A stretch of DNA of 64,000 bases from Verrucomicrobiota bacterium (lineage in GTDB: Bacteria > Verrucomicrobiota > Verrucomicrobiia > Opitutales > Opitutaceae): contig JAEKKV010000016.1 in the NCBI GenBank assembly GCA_019510185.1, positions 248,001-312,000 of the forward strand, read 5' to 3'. Position 1 is the first letter of the stretch; each line of letters opens with the position of its first letter. Under the pieces are notes generated by a model. The model was not told the DNA's origin. It did no database searches and saw only the letters and a list, made by a program, of their open reading frames with translations. Both the position numbers and the translations under genes were made by a program. This document shows, piece after piece, positions 32,374 to 40,862 of the stretch.

Positions 32374-33399
32374 TTAGCCTTCGCATTTCAGCACGTAAAC
32401 GATCCCTTTTTCGCTGCCGACGGCGAGAAGCCTGTCGTCGGGAGACCAGGCGAGTTTCGTGGCGGGCGCGGGCATCTTGACGGTGGCGCGGAGCGGTTGT
32501 TTGCGCTCGGGACTCCAGAGGTGGAGCGTGCCGTCCTGCGACGCGGTGGCGAGGAGTCCGTGCGTGTGTTGAAAGGCGACTGCGCAGACCTTGGCTTCGT
32601 GCGGCAGCATGGTGGGCTCACGGCCTTCAGGGCCTTTGCCGGTGCAATCCCACAGACAGGCGTCGCGGCCGCCGCCCGTGGCGAGCCAGTGCGAATCGCG
32701 GTCGAAGGAGAGCTCCTTCACCTTGCTTTCGTAGCCGCTCATGTGGAACTCGTCGTTTTGTTCCGGCAGCCAGAGGTGGACGCTGGGATCTTGATTGCCG
32801 GAAACGAGCCAGCGGTTGTCGGGCGACCAGACGAGGGCGTGAATGCCGTTGGCGTAGGCGAACTCTTTTTGCACAACGAAATCATCCGCATCCCAGAGGC
32901 ATACTCCGCCGAAATAAGCGGCGGCGAGGGCGCCGCCCGCCGGCTGCCAAGCCAGCGCGCTGATGGTTTTGGGCGCGGGCGGAAAAGCATGGCGAGTCGA
33001 ACCGTCGGGATTGAAAACAGCGAGGTTGCGGCCGGCCGCGGCCGCGAGCAGCGACTGTGACGGTTGCGCGGTGGAGCCCGCCGATCGCCAAGCGAGGTGC
33101 TCGACCCAAGCCCCGCCCAGTTCCGCGCTGGCGGTGTGCTGGGCGCTAGGTGCGTCCCAGAATTTCACTTTGCCATCCTGCCCTCCGGTCGCGAGGAGCG
33201 GTTGCGAAGGATGCCAGGTGAGACAGTTCGTGCCGTCATCGTGGCCGGGAAGCGTCGCCGTTTTCGCTCCGTCGTCAGCGGCGAAAAGGCTGACGGGACC
33301 GGCGGCGGAGGCGGTGGCGAGCAGGGAGCCGTCGGACGACCACCCGAGGTCGATGACATAGTCGTCGAGGGTGGCGGCCCAGTGTTTGGCGAGATTCAT
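32374..33399 (-). CDS. WD40-repeat beta-propeller protein
   Basis: 341 residues, no signal peptide, about seven WD40 blades, e.g. LTWHPSQPLLATGGQDGKVK FWD, ISALAWQPAGGALAAAYFGG, VCAVAFQHTHGLLATASQDG and TKLAWSPDDRLLAVGSEKGI. A cytoplasmic scaffold is the likely role. It starts 4 bases after the stop of the His-rich COG0523 GTPase, so the two are one transcript; pairs of WD40 protein and COG0523 GTPase suggest the propeller presents a client or regulates the chaperone, which is inference. Confidence 0.9.
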   Translation of the reverse strand: MNLAKHWAATLDDYVIDLGWSSDGSLLATASAAGPVSLFAADDGAKTATLPGHDDGTNCLTWHPSQPLLATGGQDGKVKFWDAPSAQHTASAELGGAWVEHLAWRSAGSTAQPSQSLLAAAAGRNLAVFNPDGSTRHAFPPAPKTISALAWQPAGGALAAAYFGGVCLWDADDFVVQKEFAYANGIHALVWSPDNRWLVSGNQDPSVHLWLPEQNDEFHMSGYESKVKELSFDRDSHWLATGGGRDACLWDCTGKGPEGREPTMLPHEAKVCAVAFQHTHGLLATASQDGTLHLWSPERKQPLRATVKMPAPATKLAWSPDDRLLAVGSEKGIVYVLKCEG

Positions 33400-33403
33400 G
33401 GCT

Positions 33404-34807
33404 TCAGGCGAGGCAGGCCTTGAAGCCTTCGTTCAGCGCGGTGCGATCGAGGTTCTTGCCGATGAAGACAAGGGTGTTGGTGCGCGGAGACGCGCCCCAG
33501 GGTTTGTCGAATTTCGCGTCGAAGAGCATGTGCACGCCTTGAAAAACCAGGCGGTTCGGCGAGCCCTTGACGGCGAGAACGCCCTTCATGCGATAGATGT
33601 CGCCGCCCTTGGTCTTGAGCAGATTCCCGATCCAGTCGTTGAGGCGTTTGCCATCCAAATCGCCGGGCGTGCTGATGCCGACGGAGGAGACTTCGTCATC
33701 ATGCGAGTGGTGGTGTTCGTAATCTTCCTGCCAGCTCGGACGGACGTTTTCGCCGGCCACCTGGATGTGCAGCGGTTCTTCGCCGCAGCCTTCGAAGACA
33801 AGGTAATGACCGGGCTGGGCGATCGTGAGCGGGTAATGGCCGTGGCCATGATCGAGGAGCAGGCGGTGCAGGGTGCCGCCGGGAGTGACGCTCTCGCCGG
33901 GTTTCACGCGGTTTTCCCAGTCGGCAAAAACGAGCACGGCGGCCTCGCGGGCGGCGGCGAGGTCTTTTTCATCGAGCGATTTCACCGGCATGATGACGAT
34001 ATCGAGTTCGTTCTCGTTGCCGTGGTGGTGATGCGTGTGCCCCTCGTGATCATGCGCGTGATCGTGACCTTCATGGCCGTGGTCGCAGTGGCCGATCACG
34101 AGGTCGTGCGCGCCGGCGGGGAGCAGGTAGGCGCCCGCCCATTCGAAGGGATAGTCCGGTGCGAGGAATTCCGGATCTAGCTCGGTGGCGCGGGAAAGAT
34201 TGAAGCCGCCGACGTTGAGGACGTGCTGAAGATCAATGGCGGCGTTTTGCGTGCGGTGCAGCTTGGCGGCTCCGTTCATCTTGTGCACGCGGGACTCGAG
34301 GGCGGAGAGCTCCGCGGGAGTAACGAGATCGGTCTTGTTGAGGATAATCACGTCAGCGAAGCCGATCTGCTTTTTCACCTCGGGCGAGCTGTCGATGTGT
34401 TGCACGACGTGCTTCGCGTCCACGAGTGTGACGATGCTGTCGAGGCGGAAGCGGGTGCGCATCTCGTCGTCGGTGAAGAACGTCTGGGCGACCGGACCGG
34501 GATCGGCGAGGCCGGTGGTCTCGATCAGGATCCCGTCGAGCTTGTCCTTGCGCTTCATGAGACGTCCCAGGATGCGGATGAGGTCGCCGCGGACGCTGCA
34601 GCAGATGCAGCCGTTGTTCATCTCGAAAATCTCCTCGTCGCTTTGGATCACGAGCTGGTTGTCCACGCCGACTTCGCCGAACTCGTTTTCGATGACGGCC
34701 AGCTTCTTGCCGTGCTGTTCGCTGAGGATGCGGTTGAGGAGGGTGGTCTTGCCGGCGCCGAGGAAGCCGGTGAGGACGGTGACGGGAATGGGGGTGTCGT
34801 TGGACAT
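33404..34807 (-). CDS. COG0523 (CobW-type) metal chaperone GTPase with His-rich insert
   Basis: 467 residues. Walker A GFLGAGKTTLLN, the ENEFGEVGVDNQL switch, the CxCC motif in NNGCICC, Walker B IETTGLADPGP and NKTD. Between the G domain and the CobW_C domain lies a long His/Asp-rich linker (GHCDHGHEGHDHAHDHEGHT, then HHHHG), a probable zinc or other metal reservoir; further His pairs occur at YEHHHSHDDE. The C-terminal domain ends with a typical DIYRMKGVLAVKG. First gene of a pair with the WD40 protein; the upstream 242-base gap (34808-35049) has an AT-rich patch near 34975-35010 but no clear TGAGACT box. Confidence 0.93.
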   Translation of the reverse strand: MSNDTPIPVTVLTGFLGAGKTTLLNRILSEQHGKKLAVIENEFGEVGVDNQLVIQSDEEIFEMNNGCICCSVRGDLIRILGRLMKRKDKLDGILIETTGLADPGPVAQTFFTDDEMRTRFRLDSIVTLVDAKHVVQHIDSSPEVKKQIGFADVIILNKTDLVTPAELSALESRVHKMNGAAKLHRTQNAAIDLQHVLNVGGFNLSRATELDPEFLAPDYPFEWAGAYLLPAGAHDLVIGHCDHGHEGHDHAHDHEGHTHHHHGNENELDIVIMPVKSLDEKDLAAAREAAVLVFADWENRVKPGESVTPGGTLHRLLLDHGHGHYPLTIAQPGHYLVFEGCGEEPLHIQVAGENVRPSWQEDYEHHHSHDDEVSSVGISTPGDLDGKRLNDWIGNLLKTKGGDIYRMKGVLAVKGSPNRLVFQGVHMLFDAKFDKPWGASPRTNTLVFIGKNLDRTALNEGFKACLA

Positions 34808-35049
34808 GGCAAAGCGTCCACTGTCCGCGACAGGGTGGGCGTCGTCAAGGAGCGCGGCAGGTTCATCTTCCCTGTTCCATGACGCCGCGGAGTGCGCCGT
34901 CTTGCGGTGTGTTTTCCACCGTGTTTCATTGATCCTTCCCTATCCCGCCTTTTCGCCCCCGCCGTTCGCTTGCCCCCAATCCAACAAGTACAGTAATCAT
35001 TGACTAATGGTTTGGCGGGGAGGACCGGCGGGGGAGGCGACGTGTGGTT

Positions 35050-37434
35050 TTACGGGGTGGTGGAGGCGAGGAGGGTGGTTGTCGGGTTCGCGAAGCGCCG
35101 GCGGAGGTTGCGGGCGCAGGAGACCATGTGGATCAACGAAGGTTTCACTTCGGCCCAGCCACGGGTTTTGAGACCGCAGTCGGGATTGATCCAGAGGTTC
35201 TCAACCGGGAGTACCGCGGCCGCCTTCACCAGGAGCGCTTCCATTTCTTCCACCGAGGGCACGCGGGGCGAGTGGATGTCGTAAACGCCGGGGCCGATCT
35301 CGTTGGGATAACGGAAATCCACGAAGGCCTGCAACAGCTCCATGTTGGAACGCGAGGTTTCAATGGTGATCACGTCGGCATCAAGGCGGGCGATGGCGGC
35401 AATGATGTCGTTGAACTCGGCGTAACACATGTGCGTGTGGATCTGGGTGTCGTCACGCACGATGGCGGCGGAAAGGCGGAACGCATCGACAGCCCACGCC
35501 AGGTAGGCGGGGCCGTCGCTTTGGCGGAGAGGAAGACCTTCGCGAAGGGCGGGTTCGTCGATCTGAATGGCGGCAATGCCGGCGGCCTCCAGGTCGCGCA
35601 CTTCGTCCCGCAGGGCGAGGGCGATTTGAAAGGCGGTGGTGGCGCGGGGCTGATCGTCGCGCACGAAACTCCATTGCAGCACGGTGACGGGGCCCGTGAG
35701 CATGCCTTTCATGCAGCGTGTCGTGAGCGACTGTGCATAATGGGACCAGCGCACGGTCATGGGGCGGGGCCGGGCCACGTCGCCGTAGATGATCGGCGGT
35801 TTCACATAACGTGAGCCGTAGCTCTGAACCCAGCCGTTTTGCGTGAAGGCGAAACCATCAAGCTGTTCGCCGAAGTATTCGACCATGTCGTTGCGCTCGA
35901 ATTCGCCGTGCACGAGCATGTCGAGGCCGATTTCCTCCTGAAATTTCACGCAGGCGGCTGTTTCGTTTTCGAGAAACGCGTCGTAGGCGGCGTCGGTGAG
36001 CGTTCCCTTTTTCCATTGGGCGCGGGCGGCGCGCACGGCTTTAGTTTGCGGGAACGAGCCGATCGTTGTGGTCGGGAAGGCGGGCAGGCGCAGCCGGGTG
36101 CGTTGCTTCGGCTGGCGCAGGGCGAACGGAGAACCGCGGTCGTAATCGGCCGGTCGTACGGCGGTGAGGCGGGCGGCGACGTCGGCACGGTGGATGCGCG
36201 GACTGGTGGCCCGCGCGGTCTGCGCAACGACATTGGCCGCGAGGGCGGTCGTGGCGGCGGGGTCACGTTCGAGCAGCGCCCGCAGGGTCGCGACTTCGGT
36301 GAGCTTTTCTTCGGCGAAGGCCATCCAGTTGCGGAGATCGGCGTCGAGCCGGGGTTCCTGTCGCAGCGAGACGGGGACGTGTTGCAACGAACAGGAGGTG
36401 GCAATGACAAGTCGCTCGTCGCCAAGAATGCCCCGGGCTTTTTCCAGGGCGAGGAGGCTGCGGGTGAAGTTGTTTTTCCAGAGATTACGGCCGTCCACCA
36501 CGCCGAGAGTGAGGGTTTTCTCGCACGGAAGTCTGGCGAGCACGGCATCGAGTTCCTCGGGGGCGCGCACGGCGTCGAAATGGAGGGCGTGCACGGGCAG
36601 GTTGCAGTAGGTGTCGAGGTTGTCGCGCAAGGGTCCGAAGTAGCTCGCGACCCAGAGCTTCAACCGCGGCACGGCGGCGGCGAGGGTGGTGTACGTGGCG
36701 GTGAGGGCGGCGCGTTGCGCGGGCGTCAGATCGAGTGCAAAGACGGGCTCATCGAGACGGACCCAATGGGCGCCGAGATCGGCGAGCGTGCGGAGAGTTT
36801 CGATATAGACGGGCAGCAATCGCTCCAGAAGGGAGAAGCGGTCGAAGTGGGACTGGGCGTTGCCATGGACCTTGCCGAGGGCGAGGTAGGTGACGGGGCC
36901 GGTCAGGACGGGCACGGTTTCGATGCCGAGGGCGAGGGCTTCGGTGAATTCGTCGAAGGGTTTGCGCGAGGACAAGGAGAAGCGCGTGTCGGCCTGGAAC
37001 TCGGGGACGATGTAATGATAATTGGTGTCGAACCACTTGGTCATTTCGCTGGCAAAGGTGGGTCCTCCGCAGCTTTGGCAGCCGGAGTGATCGTCGGACT
37101 CATGCGTGTGTCCGCGGACGCCGCGGGCGATCGCAAAACGCGTTTCAAGATCCACTTCGCCGCCCTTCCAGTGGAAGCGCGGGGGGACGTTGCCGACGAG
37201 ACAGGTGGTGTCGAGGATCTGATCGTAGAACGAGAAATCGTTGGATGGAATCAGATCGATGCCGGCGAGTTGTTGGGTTCGCCAGTGATCGCGCCGCAGG
37301 TGGCGGGCGGTGGCTTCGAGTTCGGAGCGACTAAGCTTGCCGGCCCAATGGGCTTCGGTGGCTCGCTTGAGTTCACGATGGGCGCCAATTCTTGGGTAGC
37401 CGAGTGTGGCGGTGCGCAGGACGGTGTTTTTCAT
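35050..37434 (-). CDS. metE: Cobalamin-independent methionine synthase (MetE)
   Basis: Transfers methyl from 5-methyl-THF polyglutamate to homocysteine without B12; cytoplasmic zinc enzyme. It has 794 residues, close to the usual 750-770. Zinc ligands are all present: H and C in THMCYAEF, E in TIETSRS, C in NPDCGLKTRGW. Start at 37434 chosen because AAAGG lies just upstream; an ATG 12 bases earlier is in frame. Oddity: between ARG and EMTKWF (residues about 105-130) there is a 24-residue stretch with HTHESDDH and CQSC, where E. coli has 11 residues. Controlled by a cobalamin riboswitch, which fits a B12-sparing isozyme. Confidence 0.96.
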   Translation of the reverse strand: MKNTVLRTATLGYPRIGAHRELKRATEAHWAGKLSRSELEATARHLRRDHWRTQQLAGIDLIPSNDFSFYDQILDTTCLVGNVPPRFHWKGGEVDLETRFAIARGVRGHTHESDDHSGCQSCGGPTFASEMTKWFDTNYHYIVPEFQADTRFSLSSRKPFDEFTEALALGIETVPVLTGPVTYLALGKVHGNAQSHFDRFSLLERLLPVYIETLRTLADLGAHWVRLDEPVFALDLTPAQRAALTATYTTLAAAVPRLKLWVASYFGPLRDNLDTYCNLPVHALHFDAVRAPEELDAVLARLPCEKTLTLGVVDGRNLWKNNFTRSLLALEKARGILGDERLVIATSCSLQHVPVSLRQEPRLDADLRNWMAFAEEKLTEVATLRALLERDPAATTALAANVVAQTARATSPRIHRADVAARLTAVRPADYDRGSPFALRQPKQRTRLRLPAFPTTTIGSFPQTKAVRAARAQWKKGTLTDAAYDAFLENETAACVKFQEEIGLDMLVHGEFERNDMVEYFGEQLDGFAFTQNGWVQSYGSRYVKPPIIYGDVARPRPMTVRWSHYAQSLTTRCMKGMLTGPVTVLQWSFVRDDQPRATTAFQIALALRDEVRDLEAAGIAAIQIDEPALREGLPLRQSDGPAYLAWAVDAFRLSAAIVRDDTQIHTHMCYAEFNDIIAAIARLDADVITIETSRSNMELLQAFVDFRYPNEIGPGVYDIHSPRVPSVEEMEALLVKAAAVLPVENLWINPDCGLKTRGWAEVKPSLIHMVSCARNLRRRFANPTTTLLASTTP

Positions 37435-37464
37435 GGGACCTTTCATTGTTGCGATGACGGTGGT

Positions 37465-37700
37465 GGATTCGCGCGGGTGCAGTCGGGTGTTCGGACTCCG
37501 AGTATGTGCGCGGGAAGTGTCCCGACGCGTCGTCCCCCGGCCTTCATCCCGGAGGGGACTGGCGATGCTCGAGGCGTTTGTTGAGGCGCCTCGATGGGGG
37601 TTGTGGCTCGATACCGCAGCGTGACTGTCAGCCGGTTCTCACGGCGTTCCCCGTCCGCTGCACCTGCGACGCCACCGGAGGTTTCCAGCGGCGATTTTCA
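37465..37700 (-). promoter_or_regulatory. Cobalamin riboswitch upstream of metE
   Basis: On the minus strand the leader contains a B12-core-like block, GGGGAACGCCGTGAGAACCG followed by GCTGACAGTCACGCTGCGGT, matching the GGGAA-x-GGTG-AA-CC ... CxCGCxRCGGT pattern. The conserved 3' end GAGTCCGAACACCCGACTGC (pattern GxCxGGAxACCxGC) lies about 40 bases before the ATG. Two hairpins separate these parts (near 37530-37560). Repression of metE when B12 is present is the well-established logic. Exact borders are estimates; no obvious U-rich terminator was found, so control may be on translation. Confidence 0.85.
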
Positions 37701-37746
37701 AACAACAGCTACCATCCAGCCCGAAGCACAGGCTGTGGTCAATATA

Positions 37747-37780
37747 AACATATCAACGAATGCGAATGCATTGATATGTT
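37747..37780. promoter_or_regulatory. 10-bp inverted repeat at the metE promoter
   Basis: AACATATCAA at 37747-37756 and TTGATATGTT at 37771-37780 form a perfect inverted repeat, with a 14-base spacer that contains the direct repeat CGAATG-CGAATG. It lies just upstream of the riboswitch on the minus strand, in the only AT-rich stretch of the gap, and overlaps promoter-like TTATAT/TATATT. Likely an operator for a dimeric regulator; ATATCAA/TTGATAT half-sites recall ArsR-type methionine regulators, which is speculative. Confidence 0.55.
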
Positions 37781-37806
37781 ATTTTATCGTTGGGGCCGGG
37801 CGCAAA

Positions 37807-37836
37807 AAAACGCGCCCGGGTGAAGGGGCGCGTTTT
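37807..37836 (-). terminator. Terminator of pyk
   Basis: An 11-bp stem, AAAACGCGCCC at 37807-37817 with GGGCGCGTTTT at 37826-37836, encloses 8 bases. Read on the minus strand it ends in a run of seven T and lies 20 bases after the pyk stop. The plus strand also has five T, so it may work in both directions. It insulates pyk from the metE leader. Confidence 0.85.
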
Positions 37837-37856
37837 TATCGAAGAAGAGGGCCGCT

Positions 37857-39290
37857 TTAGCGAACGGTGCGGAGCTGGACGCTGTCGACGAGGCGATCCC
37901 GGGTGAGCAGATCGGTGGCGACGATGAGCTTGTCGCCGGGATGCACGCGGCCGGCCTTCACGAGGAGGGCGATGGCGTGTTCGATGGTGTCATTGGGGTC
38001 CGAGTCGAGAGGCAAGAAGAACGGCTCGACGCTGCGGAGAAGGCGGAGCTGGCGGAGGGTTTCCACCGAGTTGGTCATGGCGAAGATCGGCGCGCGTGAG
38101 GGACGCAGCGCGGCGAGGCCGCCCGCCATGAAGCCTTGCCGGGTAAAGGTGAGCAGGGCGGAGTCGGCCACTTGGTGGGCGAGGAGCACACCGGATTGGA
38201 GCAGCTTGATCTTGTCGCCGCCCACGTGCTCGGGCTCGGCGAAGTCAAAGGGACCCTCGTCCTCGATGCGACGGGAGATTTTGTCGAGGATGTTGACGCA
38301 TTCGAGGGGGTATTTGCCGATGGTGGTCTCGCCGGAAAGCATCACGCAGTCCGCCTTTTCATAGACGGCGTTGGCGACGTCGGTGATTTCGGCGCGGGTG
38401 GGCATGGGCTGGGTGATCATCGACTCGAGCATGTGTGTCGCGATGATCACGGGTTTGCCATGGTCGAAGCAGGATTTGACCGCGCGGCGTTGAATGACGG
38501 GCAGATCCTCGAAGGGACATTCGATGCCGAGATCGCCGCGCGCCACCATGAGGGAATCGGTTGCTTCGATGATTTCGTCGAGGTTCTCGATGGCCGTCTG
38601 ATCCTCGATTTTGGCGATGATCTTGGCCCGAGATTTATGGGTGACGAGGTAGTCACGAAGCAGTTCGATGTCCTTGGCTTCGCGAACGAAGGAGAGGGCG
38701 ACGAAATCGATTCCCTCCTCGATGCCGACCTGGGTGTCGCCACGGTCTTTTTCGGTGAAGGAAGGCAAATTGACCTTAACACCGGGGAGGTTAATGTGGC
38801 GGCGCGATTTCAGCTCGCCGGGGATGAGCACGCGGCAGCGGATGTGGGCGTTGTCCTTTTTCAGGACTTCGAGGCGGATGAGGCCGTTGTCCACGAGGAC
38901 GGTGTCGCCGACTTTGATGTCGTTGACGAGATCCTGATAGTTAACGTTGACGGAGCGGACCTCCTCGCCGTTTTCACGGTCGGCACCGGGTTTCACGGTG
39001 AAATCAAAGATCTCGCCGGCCGTCAGCTCCATGGGGGCGGCCACGTCGCCGGTGCGAATCTCCGGACCTTTGATGTCCATCATGATGGCGATCTCGCGAC
39101 CGACACGTTTGGACACCTCGCGAATGCGGCGAATGACGGCGCGGGTCCAGTCGTGGCGAGCATGCGCCATGTTTAGACGGGCGACATCGGCACCCGCGCG
39201 GATCAATGCTTCCAGCATTTCCTCGCTCTCAGTGGCGGGGCCGAGGGTGAAAATGATTTTGGTGCGGCGAAAGTGCGTAAGCGGATTCAT
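37857..39290 (-). CDS. pyk: Pyruvate kinase
   Basis: Converts phosphoenolpyruvate and ADP to pyruvate and ATP; last step of glycolysis, cytoplasmic. It has 477 residues. Family marks: RRTKIIFTLGPATES, MMDIKGPEIRTG, the catalytic Lys in IIAKIEDQTA, and MVARGDLGIE. The barrel end carries LSGETTIGKYP. Two substitutions are visible near the monovalent-cation site: NMAH where NFSH is usual, and DIKGPEIR where DTKGPEIR is usual; the Glu linked to K+ dependence is kept. The terminal domain is normal length. Monocistronic. Confidence 0.95.
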   Translation of the reverse strand: MNPLTHFRRTKIIFTLGPATESEEMLEALIRAGADVARLNMAHARHDWTRAVIRRIREVSKRVGREIAIMMDIKGPEIRTGDVAAPMELTAGEIFDFTVKPGADRENGEEVRSVNVNYQDLVNDIKVGDTVLVDNGLIRLEVLKKDNAHIRCRVLIPGELKSRRHINLPGVKVNLPSFTEKDRGDTQVGIEEGIDFVALSFVREAKDIELLRDYLVTHKSRAKIIAKIEDQTAIENLDEIIEATDSLMVARGDLGIECPFEDLPVIQRRAVKSCFDHGKPVIIATHMLESMITQPMPTRAEITDVANAVYEKADCVMLSGETTIGKYPLECVNILDKISRRIEDEGPFDFAEPEHVGGDKIKLLQSGVLLAHQVADSALLTFTRQGFMAGGLAALRPSRAPIFAMTNSVETLRQLRLLRSVEPFFLPLDSDPNDTIEHAIALLVKAGRVHPGDKLIVATDLLTRDRLVDSVQLRTVR

Positions 39291-39367
39291 CGTGTGGGAA
39301 GGTGGGCAAGAGCAGACTGAAGGCCAGTTCTATAAGAGTGTTACTAGTAAAGCGAGCGGACGTTATA

Positions 39368-40162
39368 TTAGGTGATTTCAACCCGGGGAATACCCTCTCC
39401 CGGTGCGACGATGGAGAACTGGCAGCGCAATCGTGCGCGCAAGCCGGCGAGGGAGACTTCGACCGCCTCCCGGCTGTTGCAATCGCGGCTCAAGTGCGTG
39501 AGCACGATATGCTGCCAACGCGGGCTGGCGACGGCTTCGAGGAGTTCGCGCATGCCGTCGTTGGAAAGATGGCCATGCCGGCCGGAAATACGCTGCTTGG
39601 TGGGCCACGGCCGCTTGATGTCGGCCTGAAGGAGGCGGATGCAGTGGTTGGATTCGACGACAACGACATCCACGTCGCGGATACGCTCATGAATATGTTG
39701 CGGAGCGTGGCCGAGGTCGGTCAGCCAGGCAAGCCGGCGGCGGGGGGAGGGGAGGCCATTGCCATGGGAAAAGGTGAATCCCACGGGTTCCTGGGCATCG
39801 TGGGGGACGTGGAAACTTTCAATCTCCAGATCGCGAAAAGCGAAGCGCGCGCCGGTTTCGAAGATTTGCCAGGAAGGACGATGATCGAGCTTCGCCTGCA
39901 CCGCGCGGGCGGTGGCGGCGTTGGCAAAGATTTGAATGTGCGGAAATTTCTTCAGCCCTTCGATGCCGGCGGCGTGATCGCCATGTTCATGCGTCAGGAA
40001 AATCGCGTCGATCTGCTCCAGCGATTCGTTGGCGTCATGCAGGAGTTGGCGGAGCTTGCGCGTGGAAAATCCGGCATCCACCAGCACGCGAGAAGTTTCG
40101 GTGCGAAGAACGGCGCAATTGCCCGCACTGCCGCTGCCGAGAATACAAAAACACATGCCCAT
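39368..40162 (-). CDS. MBL-fold metallohydrolase (YycJ/WalJ-like)
   Basis: Single-domain metallo-beta-lactamase-fold protein, 264 residues, cytoplasmic. It opens CILGSGSAGNCAVLRTETSR, typical of the YycJ/WalJ group, and has the dinuclear metal motif THEHGDHAAG; later ligands are in LTDLGHAPQH, ESNHC, and LTHLSRDCNS. Family members have been linked to DNA exonuclease activity and cell-wall stress; the specific role here is unknown. ATG at 40162 with an alternative at 40156. It is divergent from the pterin cluster across a 138-base gap. Confidence 0.9.
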   Translation of the reverse strand: MGMCFCILGSGSAGNCAVLRTETSRVLVDAGFSTRKLRQLLHDANESLEQIDAIFLTHEHGDHAAGIEGLKKFPHIQIFANAATARAVQAKLDHRPSWQIFETGARFAFRDLEIESFHVPHDAQEPVGFTFSHGNGLPSPRRRLAWLTDLGHAPQHIHERIRDVDVVVVESNHCIRLLQADIKRPWPTKQRISGRHGHLSNDGMRELLEAVASPRWQHIVLTHLSRDCNSREAVEVSLAGLRARLRCQFSIVAPGEGIPRVEIT

Positions 40163-40300
40163 GGTGGAGGCCGATGAAGCGGCCGGGCCGGGCGCGTGCA
40201 AGGGGTTTTTGCGATCCCTCAGCGGATCGGCCGGACGAAATGGCGCAAACTCCGCCGCTGCATTGACCCTGAGCGATTTTATGTACCTGATAAACCCTCC

Positions 40301-40780
40301 ATGCCGAAGAAAACCACCCAGCCGAAGACCGCCGTGAAGTCCGTGCGCCCGCTCAAAGGCACGGTCCTGATCACGCGGCAGGTGCATTTCAATTCGGCGC
40401 ACCGGCTCCACAATCCGTCCAAGAGCCAGAAATGGAACGAGGAGCACTACGGTCTCTGCACCAATCCGCACTGGCACGGCCATAATTACGTGCTGGAAGT
40501 TTCCGTGCTCGGCGAGCCCGACGCCGACACCGGCTACATCATGGATCTGGGCGAGTTAAAGGGCATCCTGAACCGGGCGGTCGTCGACAAATGCGACCAC
40601 CGCAATCTCAACGACGAGGTGGAGTTTCTTCGCGGGGTCATTCCTTCGACTGAAAATCTCGTGATCGCTTTCTGGAACGAGATCGCGCCGCATATCAAAG
40701 CCGGCCGGCTCTATTGCGTAAAACTTTACGAGACGCCGCGCAATTTCGCCGAATATTACGGCCCCGACGCGACTTTCTGA
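40301..40780 (+). CDS. 6-pyruvoyltetrahydropterin synthase, animal-type (PTPS)
   Basis: Converts 7,8-dihydroneopterin triphosphate to 6-pyruvoyltetrahydropterin. It has 159 residues. Zinc His residues lie in HFNSAHRL and NPHWHGHNY. The catalytic Cys is in [12 protein letters not shown], spaced like the animal PTPS C-NNPNGHGHNY motif rather than the C-x-x-HGH of QueD. The Asp-His pair is CDHRNLND, and [12 protein letters not shown] matches the C-terminal YET-x-N element. The ATG at 40301 is natural. First gene of a three-gene cluster with folE2 and an SDR, which argues for a tetrahydrobiopterin-type product over queuosine. Confidence 0.85.
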   Translation: MPKKTTQPKTAVKSVRPLKGTVLITRQVHFNSAHRLHNPSKSQKWNEEHYGLCTNPHWHGHNYVLEVSVLGEPDADTGYIMDLGELKGILNRAVVDKCDHRNLNDEVEFLRGVIPSTENLVIAFWNEIAPHIKAGRLYCVKLYETPRNFAEYYGPDATF

Positions 40781-40862
40781 ACCTATCTGCGTCGGCCTGT
40801 TCGCCCTCTGGCGAAACCGCGGTTATCGTCCCCGCCCGTCGCCCGTCCCCAAAAAACGAACC

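Noticed and set aside
34808..35049. Zur or Fur box upstream of the His-rich COG0523 gene
   Set aside because: The AT-rich patch near 34975-35010 has no convincing palindrome and no TGAGACT half-site.
37747..37780. The metE upstream inverted repeat as a terminator
   Set aside because: Arms are AT-rich with a 14-base spacer and no GC stem or T-run; an operator fits better.
40301..40780. QueD (queuosine pathway) reading of the PTPS gene
   Set aside because: The Cys-to-His spacing and the YET-x-N element fit animal-type PTPS, and neighbours are folE2 and an SDR, not queC/queE. Not fully excluded.
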